This document shows, piece after piece, positions 41,276 to 49,802 of a stretch of DNA of 64,000 bases. The position numbers and the translations under genes were made by a program. Origin of the DNA: Bin87 sp034421995 (GTDB lineage: Bacteria > Chloroflexota > Dehalococcoidia > Lucifugimonadales > UBA3495); contig DAOUJY010000077.1 of NCBI GenBank assembly GCA_034421995.1, positions 1 to 64,000 of the forward strand, given 5' to 3'. Each line of letters opens with the position of its first letter. Positions within the stretch are counted from its first letter, which is position 1. The notes beneath the pieces were generated by a model, which saw only the letters and a program-made list of their open reading frames with translations, searched no databases and was not told the DNA's origin.

Positions 41276-43578
41276 TGCGCAAACTGTCCCAGCTGCTTGA
41301 GCTCCGCTACCGTATCTCCTCCCAGCTCTATCTGGGCATCGGCGCCGCCGTGTTCCTCACGGTGGCGGCCAGTCTGGTGGGATGGTTCTCCTTCGACCGG
41401 GTTGGCGATGCCCAAAGCCGGGTCAACGAAGGCAGCGTTCCCGAGATTGCGGCGGCCTTCGCCGTGGCCCAGCACAGCGGCGAGCTGGTGGCCGCCGCCA
41501 CCAGCCTCTCCGTCGCCACCACGCCGGCCGACGTCGAGCGCGTCGGCCATCAAATCAGGGCAACCTATGCTTCATTTGCTGAACAGTTGTCCTTTCTGTC
41601 CGAGCGTGGCGGCGATAAAGCAAGTCTCGATCAGATTCGAGACGATTCCAACCGTCTGATCGCCAACATCGGGGCCGTCGAGGACAGTATGTCGGAGCAG
41701 TTCCGGCTCATCGACCGGTCCGCGGCTCTGCGCCTGGAACTGGCGGATTTGCGCCTCGCTCTGGACCGCGAGATTGTGCCGGCCATCGATGATCATCTTT
41801 TCTACACGCGCACGGGGTATCTCGAACTGGGCGAGCCCCCGCATCCTCCGTCGGAGCACCTGTCGGTCAATGAGTTGGCCCACCTCCGGTATCTGTCCGA
41901 AATGCAGGAAAACGCCAACATCGCCATCCAATTGCTCACCAGCGCCTCCACCGTGTCCGAGGCGGCGCTGATCGAACCTATGCGGGAGCGGTTCGAGTCC
42001 TCCATGGGCCACATCAAGCGCAGCCTCCATGGCCTGTCCGACTCGCCGCTGCATGGAGAGCTGATTCCCATGCTCGACCAGTTGCAAACGCTGGGCGAAG
42101 GGACCCGCGGCAGCGCGGTGGAACTGGAATTCGCCGCAATCGAAGGGCTCGGCCTGTTCGACCTGCGCACCCGCGAACTGCAACTTGACGAAAGGCAGCG
42201 GGAACTGCTGACCAATAACTATAACATCGCGGCTCTCCTGGTCGGAGAGGTCGACGTCCTGGTGAGCACGGCGCAGGCCCGGGCCCAGGCGGCCACCGAA
42301 GCATCCGGTCAGGCAATTTTCACCGGGCGAACCCTGCTGCTGGCGATCACCGCGGTCAGCATCGCCGGCGCGGTGCTCATCGCTTGGCTGTTCGTCGGGC
42401 GTGTCCTGCTGCGGCGCCTGGCTATGCTGTCCGACTGGATGCGCCGCATGGCCGGCGGCGACCTGGAGGCCCGGGCCGAAATCAGCGGCCGGGACGAAGT
42501 GGCCGACATGGCCGCCGCCCTGGAAGTCTTCCGCCGCCACGCCCTGGAAGTGCAGCGCCTCAATCTGGTTGAACAACTAGCGGAGGAACTCCAGGGCAAG
42601 AACGACGAACTTGAGCGTACCAACAACGACCTTGAACAGGCCATGTCCGACCTCAACACCGCCCAGGACCAGATCGTGATGCGGGAAAAGCTGGCCGCCC
42701 TGGGCGAGCTGACCGCCGGCGTGGCCCACGAAATCAGGAACCCCCTGAACTTCGTCAAGAATTTCTCCGAGGTTTCCGAAGAACTGCTGGAGGAGATGAA
42801 GGAGACCATTGAGGAAAGCGAAGACGGGACCCTGGACGAAGAACAGCGGGAACTGCTGGATGATATTTTCGGTGAACTGAGCGGCAACCTGGAACGCATC
42901 CAGACCCACGGCGACCGGGCCAACCGCATCGTCCACGATATGCTGATGATGAGCCGGGAGTCAGTGGGGCACCAGCCCACCAACATCAACAACCTGCTGG
43001 ACGAACACGCCCGCCTGGCCTACCACAGCGCCCGGGCCACCGATTCCAACTTCCAACTGGACCTTCAGTACGACTTTGATCCCGATATGGAGGAGATTGA
43101 AGTCAACCCCCAGGACGTCGGCCGGGTCTTCCTCAACATTGTCAACAACGGCTGCTACGCCACCAACGAAAAGCGCTTGAAACTCGCGGATTCGGAACCG
43201 GGCAGCGATTATATGCCGACCCTGCTGCTGACCACCCGGCGCGGCGAAGAGCGCATCGAGGTACGCATCCGGGACAACGGAACCGGAATGCCGCCCGAAG
43301 TCATCGAAAAGATGTTCAACCCCTTCTTCACCACCAAGCCCACCGACAAAGGCACCGGCCTGGGCCTGTCAATCTGCAACGACATCATCCGCCGCCACGG
43401 CGGGGAAATTCTGGTGGAATCCAAGCCGGGCGAGTTCACCGAAATGACCATCGACCTGCCCCTGCATCCCCCCATGGAGGATGCGGACCACGACGAGATC
43501 TATGATGACGACGATGACTCGGAAGAGGATGAAGACGCGGTTGGGGTTGCGGATGTGGAAGAAAGCGAAGCCATTTAG
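41272..43578 (+). CDS. HAMP sensor histidine kinase
   Basis: A 768-residue membrane kinase. Span 1 (about 20-41), a long outside helical sensor (42-340), span 2 (about 346-372), HAMP (about 372-425), coiled coil, then HisKA with His486 in GVAHEIRNPLNFVKNFSE. The HATPase has NNGCYAT, RDNGTGMPPEVIEKMFNPFFTTK and GTGLGLSICNDII. The C terminus carries a strongly acidic Asp/Glu tail. It overlaps the LivK-like gene (ATGA), which may dock on its outside domain. Likely target: the receiver-PP2C protein. Confidence 0.95.
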   Translation: MMRKLSQLLELRYRISSQLYLGIGAAVFLTVAASLVGWFSFDRVGDAQSRVNEGSVPEIAAAFAVAQHSGELVAAATSLSVATTPADVERVGHQIRATYASFAEQLSFLSERGGDKASLDQIRDDSNRLIANIGAVEDSMSEQFRLIDRSAALRLELADLRLALDREIVPAIDDHLFYTRTGYLELGEPPHPPSEHLSVNELAHLRYLSEMQENANIAIQLLTSASTVSEAALIEPMRERFESSMGHIKRSLHGLSDSPLHGELIPMLDQLQTLGEGTRGSAVELEFAAIEGLGLFDLRTRELQLDERQRELLTNNYNIAALLVGEVDVLVSTAQARAQAATEASGQAIFTGRTLLLAITAVSIAGAVLIAWLFVGRVLLRRLAMLSDWMRRMAGGDLEARAEISGRDEVADMAAALEVFRRHALEVQRLNLVEQLAEELQGKNDELERTNNDLEQAMSDLNTAQDQIVMREKLAALGELTAGVAHEIRNPLNFVKNFSEVSEELLEEMKETIEESEDGTLDEEQRELLDDIFGELSGNLERIQTHGDRANRIVHDMLMMSRESVGHQPTNINNLLDEHARLAYHSARATDSNFQLDLQYDFDPDMEEIEVNPQDVGRVFLNIVNNGCYATNEKRLKLADSEPGSDYMPTLLLTTRRGEERIEVRIRDNGTGMPPEVIEKMFNPFFTTKPTDKGTGLGLSICNDIIRRHGGEILVESKPGEFTEMTIDLPLHPPMEDADHDEIYDDDDDSEEDEDAVGVADVEESEAI

Positions 43579-43595
43579 CCGATCAGACCAGGCTG

Positions 43596-43874
43596 TCAGA
43601 AGCCAAAAATATCTGCGTGCGTGCCCGTCCGCAGTAAAGTTACCGTACTATCGTCCTCATCCCAGACCAGCAGCCAGTCGAACTCAATTCGGCACTCCCA
43701 TGATGGATACCAATTGCCGACCAACTGGTGGCAACGGCGCCGCGGGTCAAGAGGTTCGCCAGCAACCAATCGGTCAGTGATTTCCTGGATTTTCCGTATG
43801 TCCTTACCGCGTCTTGTTGCCCTTCTGAGATCACGCCGAAAGCTGGATGTCCTGATCAGATTTCGCATCGTCAA
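43596..43874 (-). CDS. YafQ-family toxin
   Basis: A 92-residue RelE-superfamily mRNA interferase: TSSFRRDLRRATRRG, CHQLVGNWYPSWECRIEFDWLLVW and the terminal RTGTHADIFGF with the catalytic-type His. The usual His before the DW segment is replaced (CRIEFDW where HIxPDW is common), so activity could be altered. It overlaps the DinJ-like antitoxin by 44 bases. Confidence 0.85.
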   Translation of the reverse strand: MTMRNLIRTSSFRRDLRRATRRGKDIRKIQEITDRLVAGEPLDPRRRCHQLVGNWYPSWECRIEFDWLLVWDEDDSTVTLLRTGTHADIFGF

Positions 43875-44151
43875 CTTCTGCCATGATCTCGTCTAGCTCA
43901 GCGTGAAACTCGTCCAAGCTGGAATACTTTACCAACCCGATACCGGCGCGGGCTTCCAGGATGGCCGCCTGAGTCTCCTCGTTGGGATACCATTCGGTGA
44001 TGGGGAAGTCGCCGCGCAGCGCCGTTTGCTTGTAAAACAGCGAGATGGCTTCTTCGGGAGTCATCCCCATCTCCGCGAATATCGCTTCGGCCTTCGCTAC
44101 TACATCCGGGTCGTGGTGCCTGGGGGCCGTCGTCGCCTTTGCGCTGGTCAT
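43831..44151 (-). CDS. DinJ/RelB-family antitoxin
   Basis: A 106-residue protein with ribbon-helix-helix features: DVVAKAEAIFAEMGMTPEEAISLFYKQTALRGDFP is the RelB/DinJ signature. It precedes and overlaps the YafQ gene, a classical type II pair. AGGAG precedes ATG. Likely autoregulated. Confidence 0.85.
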   Translation of the reverse strand: MTSAKATTAPRHHDPDVVAKAEAIFAEMGMTPEEAISLFYKQTALRGDFPITEWYPNEETQAAILEARAGIGLVKYSSLDEFHAELDEIMAEVDDAKSDQDIQLSA

Positions 44152-44160
44152 ATTCTCCTC

Positions 44161-44192
44161 TCCCTTTGCGTCTCTGCGTCTTTGTGTTAAAT
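44161..44192. repeat. GACGCAGAGACGCAAAGG-type repeat (inverted)
   Basis: Reverse complement of the dispersed A-C-rich repeat seen at 46330-46365 and, in part, 35971-35992. It lies just before the antitoxin start. Confidence 0.4.
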
Positions 44193-44196
44193 CGGG

Positions 44197-44553
44197 CTAG
44201 CCCCACGCCCGCAGACGTATCTCCTCGCTGGTGTCCATGTCAGCCTGGGCCTCCTCGGGCTGGTCGTTGAAGAGGTAGGACAGGGAGCGGCGGGAGTAGT
44301 AGTTGTCGTCGTTGGGGTCCAGGCGGATGGCTTCGGTCAGGTCGGCGATGGACTGGGGGTAGTCGCCCACCTCGTACCAGGACACGCCGCGGTTGAACCA
44401 GGCGTCGGCGCAGGCCGCGTCCAGCTCGATGGCCGCCGTGTAGTCGGCGATGGCCCGCTCGTACACCCCGTTGCGGCTGTAGCGGTTGCCCCGCTCCACG
44501 TACTCCTCGGCCGTGGTCGGCTCCGGCGGAGGCGTCGGGCGAGATGTCACCAT
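44197..44553 (-). CDS. Tetratricopeptide-repeat protein
   Basis: A 118-residue protein with two clear TPRs (AEEYVERGNRYSRNGVYERAIADYTAAIELD and ADAWFNRGVSWYEVGDYPQSIADLTEAIRLDP) and a partial third. No signal peptide. It lies 14 bases after the hypothetical gene at 44568, at the end of the HEPN gene set. TPRs are protein-binding adaptors. Confidence 0.8.
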   Translation of the reverse strand: MVTSRPTPPPEPTTAEEYVERGNRYSRNGVYERAIADYTAAIELDAACADAWFNRGVSWYEVGDYPQSIADLTEAIRLDPNDDNYYSRRSLSYLFNDQPEEAQADMDTSEEIRLRAWG

Positions 44554-44567
44554 AATGCGGCGTCGCC

Positions 44568-45029
44568 CTAGTCGGCGGTGACCGGGACAGCGCCGATGAG
44601 TTTCCCGCCAATGCCGGCCTTGCGGTGGGCGATGACGTAGGCGCGGCGGAAACAGAGGCCGGGCAGGTCGATGTCCACCAGTTCAGGATGGCGGCGGGTT
44701 TGGCCCTCCATGAAAAACAGCAGGTCATCGATGGCCGGCCCATCGCTGGGAAGGATGCGGATTTCCAACTCGTAAGGATTACCGGTTTCAGATTGCCATC
44801 CGGGGAGTAATGAATGGGGAAGATGGCGGGACTTCGGGACCAAGTCGTCCGCCCAAGTTGCAGCCAGGGCCAACTCCCACGTCGGGTTACCAAAGAAGTC
44901 GTACATACGCGGGTCAGGGTCAGCATGAACGATGAACGCCATCAGCAACTCAACTGGGCCGCGCTCGGCAACCAGCGCGTCAGCGTATTTCGCCATTCTC
45001 TCGATGGGGGGTCGGGACAATTGCGTCAT
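44568..45029 (-). CDS. Hypothetical protein coupled to HEPN gene
   Basis: A 153-residue soluble protein (IERMAKYADALVAERGPVELLMAFIV, then PTWELALAATWADDLVPKSRHLP and ELVDIDLPGLCFRRAYVIAHRKAG). No family recognised. Its ATG overlaps the HEPN stop (ATGA), so the pair is translationally coupled. It could be the partner or neutraliser of the HEPN protein. Confidence 0.6.
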   Translation of the reverse strand: MTQLSRPPIERMAKYADALVAERGPVELLMAFIVHADPDPRMYDFFGNPTWELALAATWADDLVPKSRHLPHSLLPGWQSETGNPYELEIRILPSDGPAIDDLLFFMEGQTRRHPELVDIDLPGLCFRRAYVIAHRKAGIGGKLIGAVPVTAD

Positions 45030-45448
45030 AACGCACTCCGTATCAATTCGATTTCAGACATTCTTTGTTCAGCCGCGCTTCGGCTAATCGCACCGCTGGC
45101 GTTATAGCGTAGTGCTGGCGTCCATCCTCTTACGTTGTTCCATTCGGTTGACAGTTGCGACAACACGTAGGCTTCACGCCCGGAATAAAGCAACAGCATA
45201 TTCAGATCGTGTACGAACAGTGGGCGGAACATGGAAGCCCTGCTGCCGGAATCCTCGAAGCCCTCCCATCCCAGCGTATCACAGATGCAGGCTTTCAAAG
45301 CCGCCTCCAGCACGTAGCCGGACAGGTACATCACGGCGTCGTAACGACCTGCGGCCAGCAATGCCCGGCAGTCGGCAATCCGGTCGTCGGATACTTGCCG
45401 GAACTGCTCAGCCGTGATTACCGATGGCGGGCGCTTCGGAGGCGACAT
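45026..45448 (-). CDS. HEPN-domain protein, candidate RNase
   Basis: A 140-residue helical protein. LLAAGRYDAVMYLSGYVLEAALKACICD is the HEPN-like N-terminal helix pair. RPLFVHD supplies an Rx4H pair, the catalytic arrangement of HEPN ribonucleases, followed by LNMLLLYSG. First of a three-gene set with the overlapping hypothetical gene and the TPR gene. HEPN RNases often act as toxins or abortive defence effectors; here the antitoxin would be new in type. Confidence 0.7.
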   Translation of the reverse strand: MSPPKRPPSVITAEQFRQVSDDRIADCRALLAAGRYDAVMYLSGYVLEAALKACICDTLGWEGFEDSGSRASMFRPLFVHDLNMLLLYSGREAYVLSQLSTEWNNVRGWTPALRYNASGAISRSAAEQRMSEIELIRSAL

Positions 45449-45457
45449 GAATCCGGC

Positions 45458-46249
45458 CTACATCACCGAGCGCACCAGGCCGCCGTCCACCAGCATAGTC
45501 GTGCCGGTTATGTAGCTGGAGCGCGACGACGCCAGGAAGGCCACCAGGTAGGCCAGTTCCCGGGGCTCGCCGATGCGCTTCAGCGCGGTCTGCTCGGCCC
45601 GTTGGGCCAGCGCGTCCTCCACCGGAATGCCCTGGGTGCGCGCCCGGTCCTCCACGTTCTCCATCATGCGCTCCGACATGATGCTGCCGGGGCACACGTT
45701 GTTGATGAGAATGTTTTCGGACCCCAGGTCGTCGGCCAGGTTCTTCATGAAGCCGATGACGCCCATGCGGGTGGCCGCCGAGAGGGCCAGGTTGGGGATG
45801 GGCGTATAGACCGTGCTGGCCAGGATGTTGATGATGCGGCCGCCGCCCTGGGCGCGCAGGTGGGGCAACGCTTCCCGGGTCATGCGGGCGAAGAAGAACA
45901 GAGAACGGTTGGCCGACACCTGCCACAGCTCCTCGGTGGAGTCCTTGGCGTAAGCCTGGGGAGGGCCGCCGGAGTTGTTCACCATGATGTCGATCTGACC
46001 GAAATGCGCCGCGGCGCCGGCCACCAGCTCGGCGATAGTCTCCTCGTGGTCCAGGTCGCCGGCATAGGTGTAGATGTCGGCGCCGGTGGCGGCGCGGATC
46101 TCGTCGGCGGCCCGCTCCAGGTCGGACGGGGTGCGGGCGCACATGGCGACGCGCGCGCCTTCCTCCGCGAGCACTTCCGAGCACGCCCGCCCCAGTCCCC
46201 GGCTGGCGCCCCCTACAATCGCTACTTTGCCATTCAGTTCCAGATCCAT
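45458..46249 (-). CDS. Short-chain dehydrogenase/reductase with altered active site
   Basis: A 263-residue SDR with the NAD(P) motif GGASRGLGRA, NNSGG and the C-terminal VDGG. The catalytic YxxxK is missing: the aligned segment reads LALSAATRMGV, with Leu for Tyr and no Lys. A well-represented SDR subgroup has this change, so it may be a reductase using another residue or a non-catalytic binder. GAGGAGG precedes ATG. Confidence 0.85.
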   Translation of the reverse strand: MDLELNGKVAIVGGASRGLGRACSEVLAEEGARVAMCARTPSDLERAADEIRAATGADIYTYAGDLDHEETIAELVAGAAAHFGQIDIMVNNSGGPPQAYAKDSTEELWQVSANRSLFFFARMTREALPHLRAQGGGRIINILASTVYTPIPNLALSAATRMGVIGFMKNLADDLGSENILINNVCPGSIMSERMMENVEDRARTQGIPVEDALAQRAEQTALKRIGEPRELAYLVAFLASSRSSYITGTTMLVDGGLVRSVM

Positions 46250-46277
46250 TGCCCGGCCTCCTCAAATGCTGACGGCG

Positions 46278-46283
46278 ATTATA
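46278..46283 (-). promoter_or_regulatory. -10 box for the SDR gene
   Basis: TATAAT on the minus strand, 28 bases before the ATG at 46249, with TTCTTG at 16-base spacing as a weak -35. Confidence 0.45.
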
Positions 46284-46329
46284 ACAGCCGACGCGCTGGC
46301 AAGAATCGTTTCGCCGCGACGACCGAATT

Positions 46330-46365
46330 CAACGCAAAGGCGCAAAGGCACAGAGACGCAAAGGT
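46330..46365. repeat. GCAAAGGC/GACGCAAAGG repeat
   Basis: Short direct repeats of ACGCAAAGG-type units, matching the dispersed family at 44161 and 35971. Confidence 0.4.
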
Positions 46366-46373
46366 TTATGGTG

Positions 46374-46379
46374 TACAAT
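46374..46379 (+). promoter_or_regulatory. -10 box of the IMPase gene (near-leaderless)
   Basis: TACAAT ends 9 bases before the ATG at 46389, so the transcript would start within a few bases of the codon. This supports ATG 46389 over the ATG at 46368. Confidence 0.4.
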
Positions 46380-46388
46380 CCAGCCGTT

Positions 46389-47327
46389 ATGAGTGTTGCT
46401 ATTGACATCGTGGACGCCGTTGCCATTGAAACCGCCGCCGTGGAGTTTGCCCGAGGCGCCGGCGCGCTGTTGTCGCGGCATTTCGGCAACGTCATCAGCG
46501 TGGAGTACAAAGATAAGGCGCGGCAAGACCCGGTGACCGCCGCCGACAAGGAGACGCAAGCCTACCTGGAGGAACAGATCGCTCGACGGTTTCCCACTCA
46601 TGGCATCCTCGGTGAGGAGGATGACGCCAGCGCCGACGGCGACAAACTTGCTGCCGACGTCCTCTGGGTGCTGGACCCGCTGGACGGCACCACCAACTTC
46701 ATGAACGGCCTGCCGGTTTATGCGTCGTCCATCGGCGTGCTGCATCGCGGGCGTCCGCTGGTTGGGGCCGTGTATATACCCTGGCCCACCGAAACCTCCA
46801 GCGGGGTGGTGGTCCACGGACGGGCCGGCGGCGGAGCTTTTGCCGACAACGAGCCGGTATCGGTATATCAGACCGACAAGCCGCGCGGCGACCGGCTGAT
46901 CGGTCTGCCCGGCTCCTTCGGAGCGTCAACCCGGGTGGGCAAGGGACTGAGGGGACAGCCACTGGGCCAGCCCCGCGTCACCGGCAGCATCGCCTACGAG
47001 CTGGCGATGACAGCCATGGGGGTGATGCAGTTCGCCATCATCGGCGCGCCCCGGATGTGGGATATGCTGGGCGGCGCGCTGGCGGTGCAGGAGGCCGGCG
47101 GCACGGTGATGACCCGCCTTTCCGGTCGCAAGCAGTGGCATACGATGGATTCTTTGGTGCCCACCTGGGACGAAAAGCCGCCCACGATGGCCGAGTTGCG
47201 GAAATGGGTCGCGCCACTGGTGGCGGCCAACCCCACGCTGGCGCCGCTGATTGCCCACAACCTGCACCAAAGGCGGCGTCCGATACGGCGGATGGTGCGC
47301 GGAGTCAAAAAGGCGCTGGGAAGGTGA
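46389..47327 (+). CDS. Inositol monophosphatase-family protein
   Basis: A 312-residue metal-dependent phosphatase of the IMPase/FBPase/CysQ fold. Seen: DPVTAADKETQ, GEEDD, the metal loop DPLDGTTNF and WDMLGGALAVQEAGG near the C terminus. Substrate may be inositol phosphate, 3'-phosphoadenosine phosphate or a sugar phosphate. The stop overlaps the following Uma2 gene (TGATG). Confidence 0.9.
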   Translation: MSVAIDIVDAVAIETAAVEFARGAGALLSRHFGNVISVEYKDKARQDPVTAADKETQAYLEEQIARRFPTHGILGEEDDASADGDKLAADVLWVLDPLDGTTNFMNGLPVYASSIGVLHRGRPLVGAVYIPWPTETSSGVVVHGRAGGGAFADNEPVSVYQTDKPRGDRLIGLPGSFGASTRVGKGLRGQPLGQPRVTGSIAYELAMTAMGVMQFAIIGAPRMWDMLGGALAVQEAGGTVMTRLSGRKQWHTMDSLVPTWDEKPPTMAELRKWVAPLVAANPTLAPLIAHNLHQRRRPIRRMVRGVKKALGR

Positions 47328-47992
47328 TGATGACAATGACGACGAAATCTCCACCAGTTCGGCGGTTCACGCCGGCTGAATGCGAGGCCATGGTGGCCGC
47401 CGGCATCATCACCCGGCGCGAAGCGGATTCCCTGGCCGTGGGCCGCCGCTTCACCGTGTCAGAGTACTACGCTTTGGGTGAAGCCGGCATCCTGTGCGAG
47501 GACGAGCGCATTGAACTGCTGGACGGGGAGATAATCATAATGCCGCCCATTGGAGACAACCACGAGTTTTCCACCGACGAACTTAATATGATGTTCGTCC
47601 CGCCGCTGGTGGGTCGAGCCCGGGTGCGAGTGCAGGGGAGCGTCGTGTTGAACGACAACAGTATGCCCCAGCCCGACATCGCCATCCTGGCCAACCGTCT
47701 CAACAACCGGGTGGCTCGTTACTATCCAAACGAAGTGTACCTGGTGATCGAAGTGGCCGACAGCTCACTGTCCTATGACAGCGGCCGCAAGCTCGCCAGA
47801 TACGCTTCCTCCGGCATTCCCGAGGTGTGGATCGTCAACCTGAGAAACGGCCAGGTAGTGTCGTATGCGGACCCTTCAGGTCCGGCCTACGCCGCCGTCC
47901 GCACGTTCCGCCCCGGCGACAGCATCAGCCCACAGGCTTTCCCCGATATAGTTTTGGCAGTGGCCGATATCATCCCACCAGCCGCCGAATAA
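47327..47992 (+). CDS. Uma2-family nuclease-like protein
   Basis: A 221-residue Uma2 protein. The first 40 residues form a small helical extension (FTPAECEAMVAAGIITRREADSL), the rest the core: ERIELLDGEIIIMPPIGDNHE, QPDIAIL, LVIEVADSSLSYDSGRKLARYASSGIPEVWIVNL. The Asp, Glu and Lys of a PD-(D/E)XK site are present. ATG shares one base with the phosphatase stop. Confidence 0.85.
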   Translation: MMTMTTKSPPVRRFTPAECEAMVAAGIITRREADSLAVGRRFTVSEYYALGEAGILCEDERIELLDGEIIIMPPIGDNHEFSTDELNMMFVPPLVGRARVRVQGSVVLNDNSMPQPDIAILANRLNNRVARYYPNEVYLVIEVADSSLSYDSGRKLARYASSGIPEVWIVNLRNGQVVSYADPSGPAYAAVRTFRPGDSISPQAFPDIVLAVADIIPPAAE

Positions 47993-48029
47993 CGCTAACC
48001 GGCTATTGGTACGTGGGTTCCAGTCCCCG

Positions 48030-48608
48030 CTACCACGGCTCCGCAAAAATGTCGGCCACCGCGACGGCCAGGCCGGGGATGCGGTCGGTGGTGAGGGTAT
48101 CGCCGATTTGGTACCGGGCCTCTGCGGTATATTCCCCGATGCCGTCGTTGATGGCGGGTTCGGTGAGCGCCAGCACAGTCTCCCGCACCGGGTCCAGGAT
48201 CCAGTATTCGGGAATGCCGTAGCGCGCGTAGAGTTCGCGCTTGATCGCCAGGTCCTGGGCAGAGTTGGAAGGCGACAGGATTTCTACCACCAGGTCGGGT
48301 ATCCCCTCACACCCACGGGCGGTAATGATATGCCGCCGCTCTGCGCTAACGTACAGCAGGTCCGGTTCCACCGTGTTGGTTTCAGACAACATCAAGGCGA
48401 AGGGAGCGCGGTACAGTAATCCCAATCGGCGAGGCAGAATGTAGGCGTCCATAGGAGCGCCCAGAAAAAGAGAAATCGTTTGGTGCCTGGTATTGGGGGC
48501 TGCCGCCATGTGGTACAACGCTCCGTCAATCAGTTCCCACCGCTCGCCTTCGGGGGTGGCGGCGTAGTCGGCGTAGGTCAGCGTGCCTTTCGGCTTGGCG
48601 GTAACCAT
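48030..48608 (-). CDS. Uma2-family nuclease-like protein
   Basis: A 192-residue Uma2 protein with the full core: GERWELIDGALYHMAAAPNTRHQ, VEPDLLYV, IPDLVVEILSPSNSAQDLAIKRELYARYGIPEYWILDP. It begins 3 bases after the stop of the threonine synthase gene, so it is probably co-transcribed. It converges on the Uma2 gene at 47327. Confidence 0.9.
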   Translation of the reverse strand: MVTAKPKGTLTYADYAATPEGERWELIDGALYHMAAAPNTRHQTISLFLGAPMDAYILPRRLGLLYRAPFALMLSETNTVEPDLLYVSAERRHIITARGCEGIPDLVVEILSPSNSAQDLAIKRELYARYGIPEYWILDPVRETVLALTEPAINDGIGEYTAEARYQIGDTLTTDRIPGLAVAVADIFAEPW

Positions 48609-48610
48609 GG

Positions 48611-49801
48611 CTATGCCTCCTCCGGCCCCCGCAGCAGGTCCAGGTACTTGTAGCCGGAGCCGGTGTTGAGCAGGACCACCTCTTCGTCCGGGCCGATGCT
48701 GCCGTCGGCCAGCAGCCGCTCCAGGCCGACCAGGGTGGCCGCCCCCTCGGGACAGGCGATGATGCCCTCGGTTTCGGCCAGGGTGTACATGGCGGCGATC
48801 ATCTCGTCGTCGCTGACGGCCAATGCGCCGCCGCCGGTCTCCCGGATGGCCTGCAAAATCAGATAGTCGGCGAAGGGGCCGGGGACGCGCAGCCCGTCGG
48901 CCTTGGTGGCGGCGTTGGGCCAGGGCTCGGCGGTGTCCGCGCCTTCGTGGAACGCCTTGACGATGGGCTGGCAGCCGTCGGCCTGCACCGCGTAGAAACG
49001 GGGTGGCTTGCCCTCGATCCAGCCCAGTTCCAGCAGTTCCTGGAAGCCCTTGTACATCCCGATGATGCCGGTGCCGCCGCCGGTGGGATACACGATGGCG
49101 TCGGGCATCCGCCAGCCCAGCTGATGGGCGATTTCCAGGCCCATGGTCTTCTTGCCCTCGGCGCGGCAGGGTTCTTTCAGGGTGGACAGGTCGAACAGGC
49201 CCTGCTCGGCGGCGACGCCCACGGCGATGCGTCCGGCGTCGCTGATGAGGCCGTCCACCAGGTTCAGCTCGGACCCGGCGACGATGGACTCCTTCTTGTT
49301 GGCGACCGGAGCGTCCTGGGGCATGAAGACCTTGACCGGCGTACCGGCGCGGGCGCAGTAGGCCGCGGCGGCGCCGGCCGCATTGCCGGCGGAGGGCATG
49401 GTGAACCCGGTGGCGCCCATCTCGACGGCTTTGGACACCGCGGCCGCGATACCCCGGGCCTTGAAGGTGCCCGTGGGGTTGAGACCCTCCTCCTTGATCA
49501 GCAGCCGGCGGATGCCCACCTGCCGGGCCAGGGTGGTGGCGTCCAGCAGTGGGGTGCCGCCCTCGCCCAGGGTGATAATCTGGTCCGGGTCGGTTACGGG
49601 CAGCAGTTCACGATACCGCCACATATTGGCCGGACGGCTGTCGAAGACCGATCGCTGCACCTCCCGGCGTAGGCGGGGCAGGTCATAGCGGACGAAAAGG
49701 ACCTTGCCGCTGCCTGGGCTGACCGTGGCCAGCCCGTCATAGGGGTACTCGTCGCCGCTGACGGTGCATTCCAGGTGGTCAATATAGCTGAAGGAGGGCA
49801 T
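48611..49801 (-). CDS. thrC: Threonine synthase (PLP-dependent)
   Basis: A 396-residue fold-type II PLP enzyme converting O-phosphohomoserine to threonine. Seen: PLP Lys114 in NPTGTFKARG, the phosphate-binding AGNAAGAAAAY, TGGGTGIIG, and the Cys-poor N-terminal zinc-like region that is shortened here (HLECTVSGDEYPYDG). GGGTP near 82 is the substrate loop. It is preceded directly by the NYN gene and followed by a Uma2 gene. No other threonine genes are nearby. Confidence 0.9.
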   Translation of the reverse strand: MPSFSYIDHLECTVSGDEYPYDGLATVSPGSGKVLFVRYDLPRLRREVQRSVFDSRPANMWRYRELLPVTDPDQIITLGEGGTPLLDATTLARQVGIRRLLIKEEGLNPTGTFKARGIAAAVSKAVEMGATGFTMPSAGNAAGAAAAYCARAGTPVKVFMPQDAPVANKKESIVAGSELNLVDGLISDAGRIAVGVAAEQGLFDLSTLKEPCRAEGKKTMGLEIAHQLGWRMPDAIVYPTGGGTGIIGMYKGFQELLELGWIEGKPPRFYAVQADGCQPIVKAFHEGADTAEPWPNAATKADGLRVPGPFADYLILQAIRETGGGALAVSDDEMIAAMYTLAETEGIIACPEGAATLVGLERLLADGSIGPDEEVVLLNTGSGYKYLDLLRGPEEA

Positions 49802-49802
49802 C

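Noticed and set aside
45155..46405. A 416-codon plus-strand frame
   Set aside because: Antisense to the HEPN and SDR genes, whose families are recognisable.
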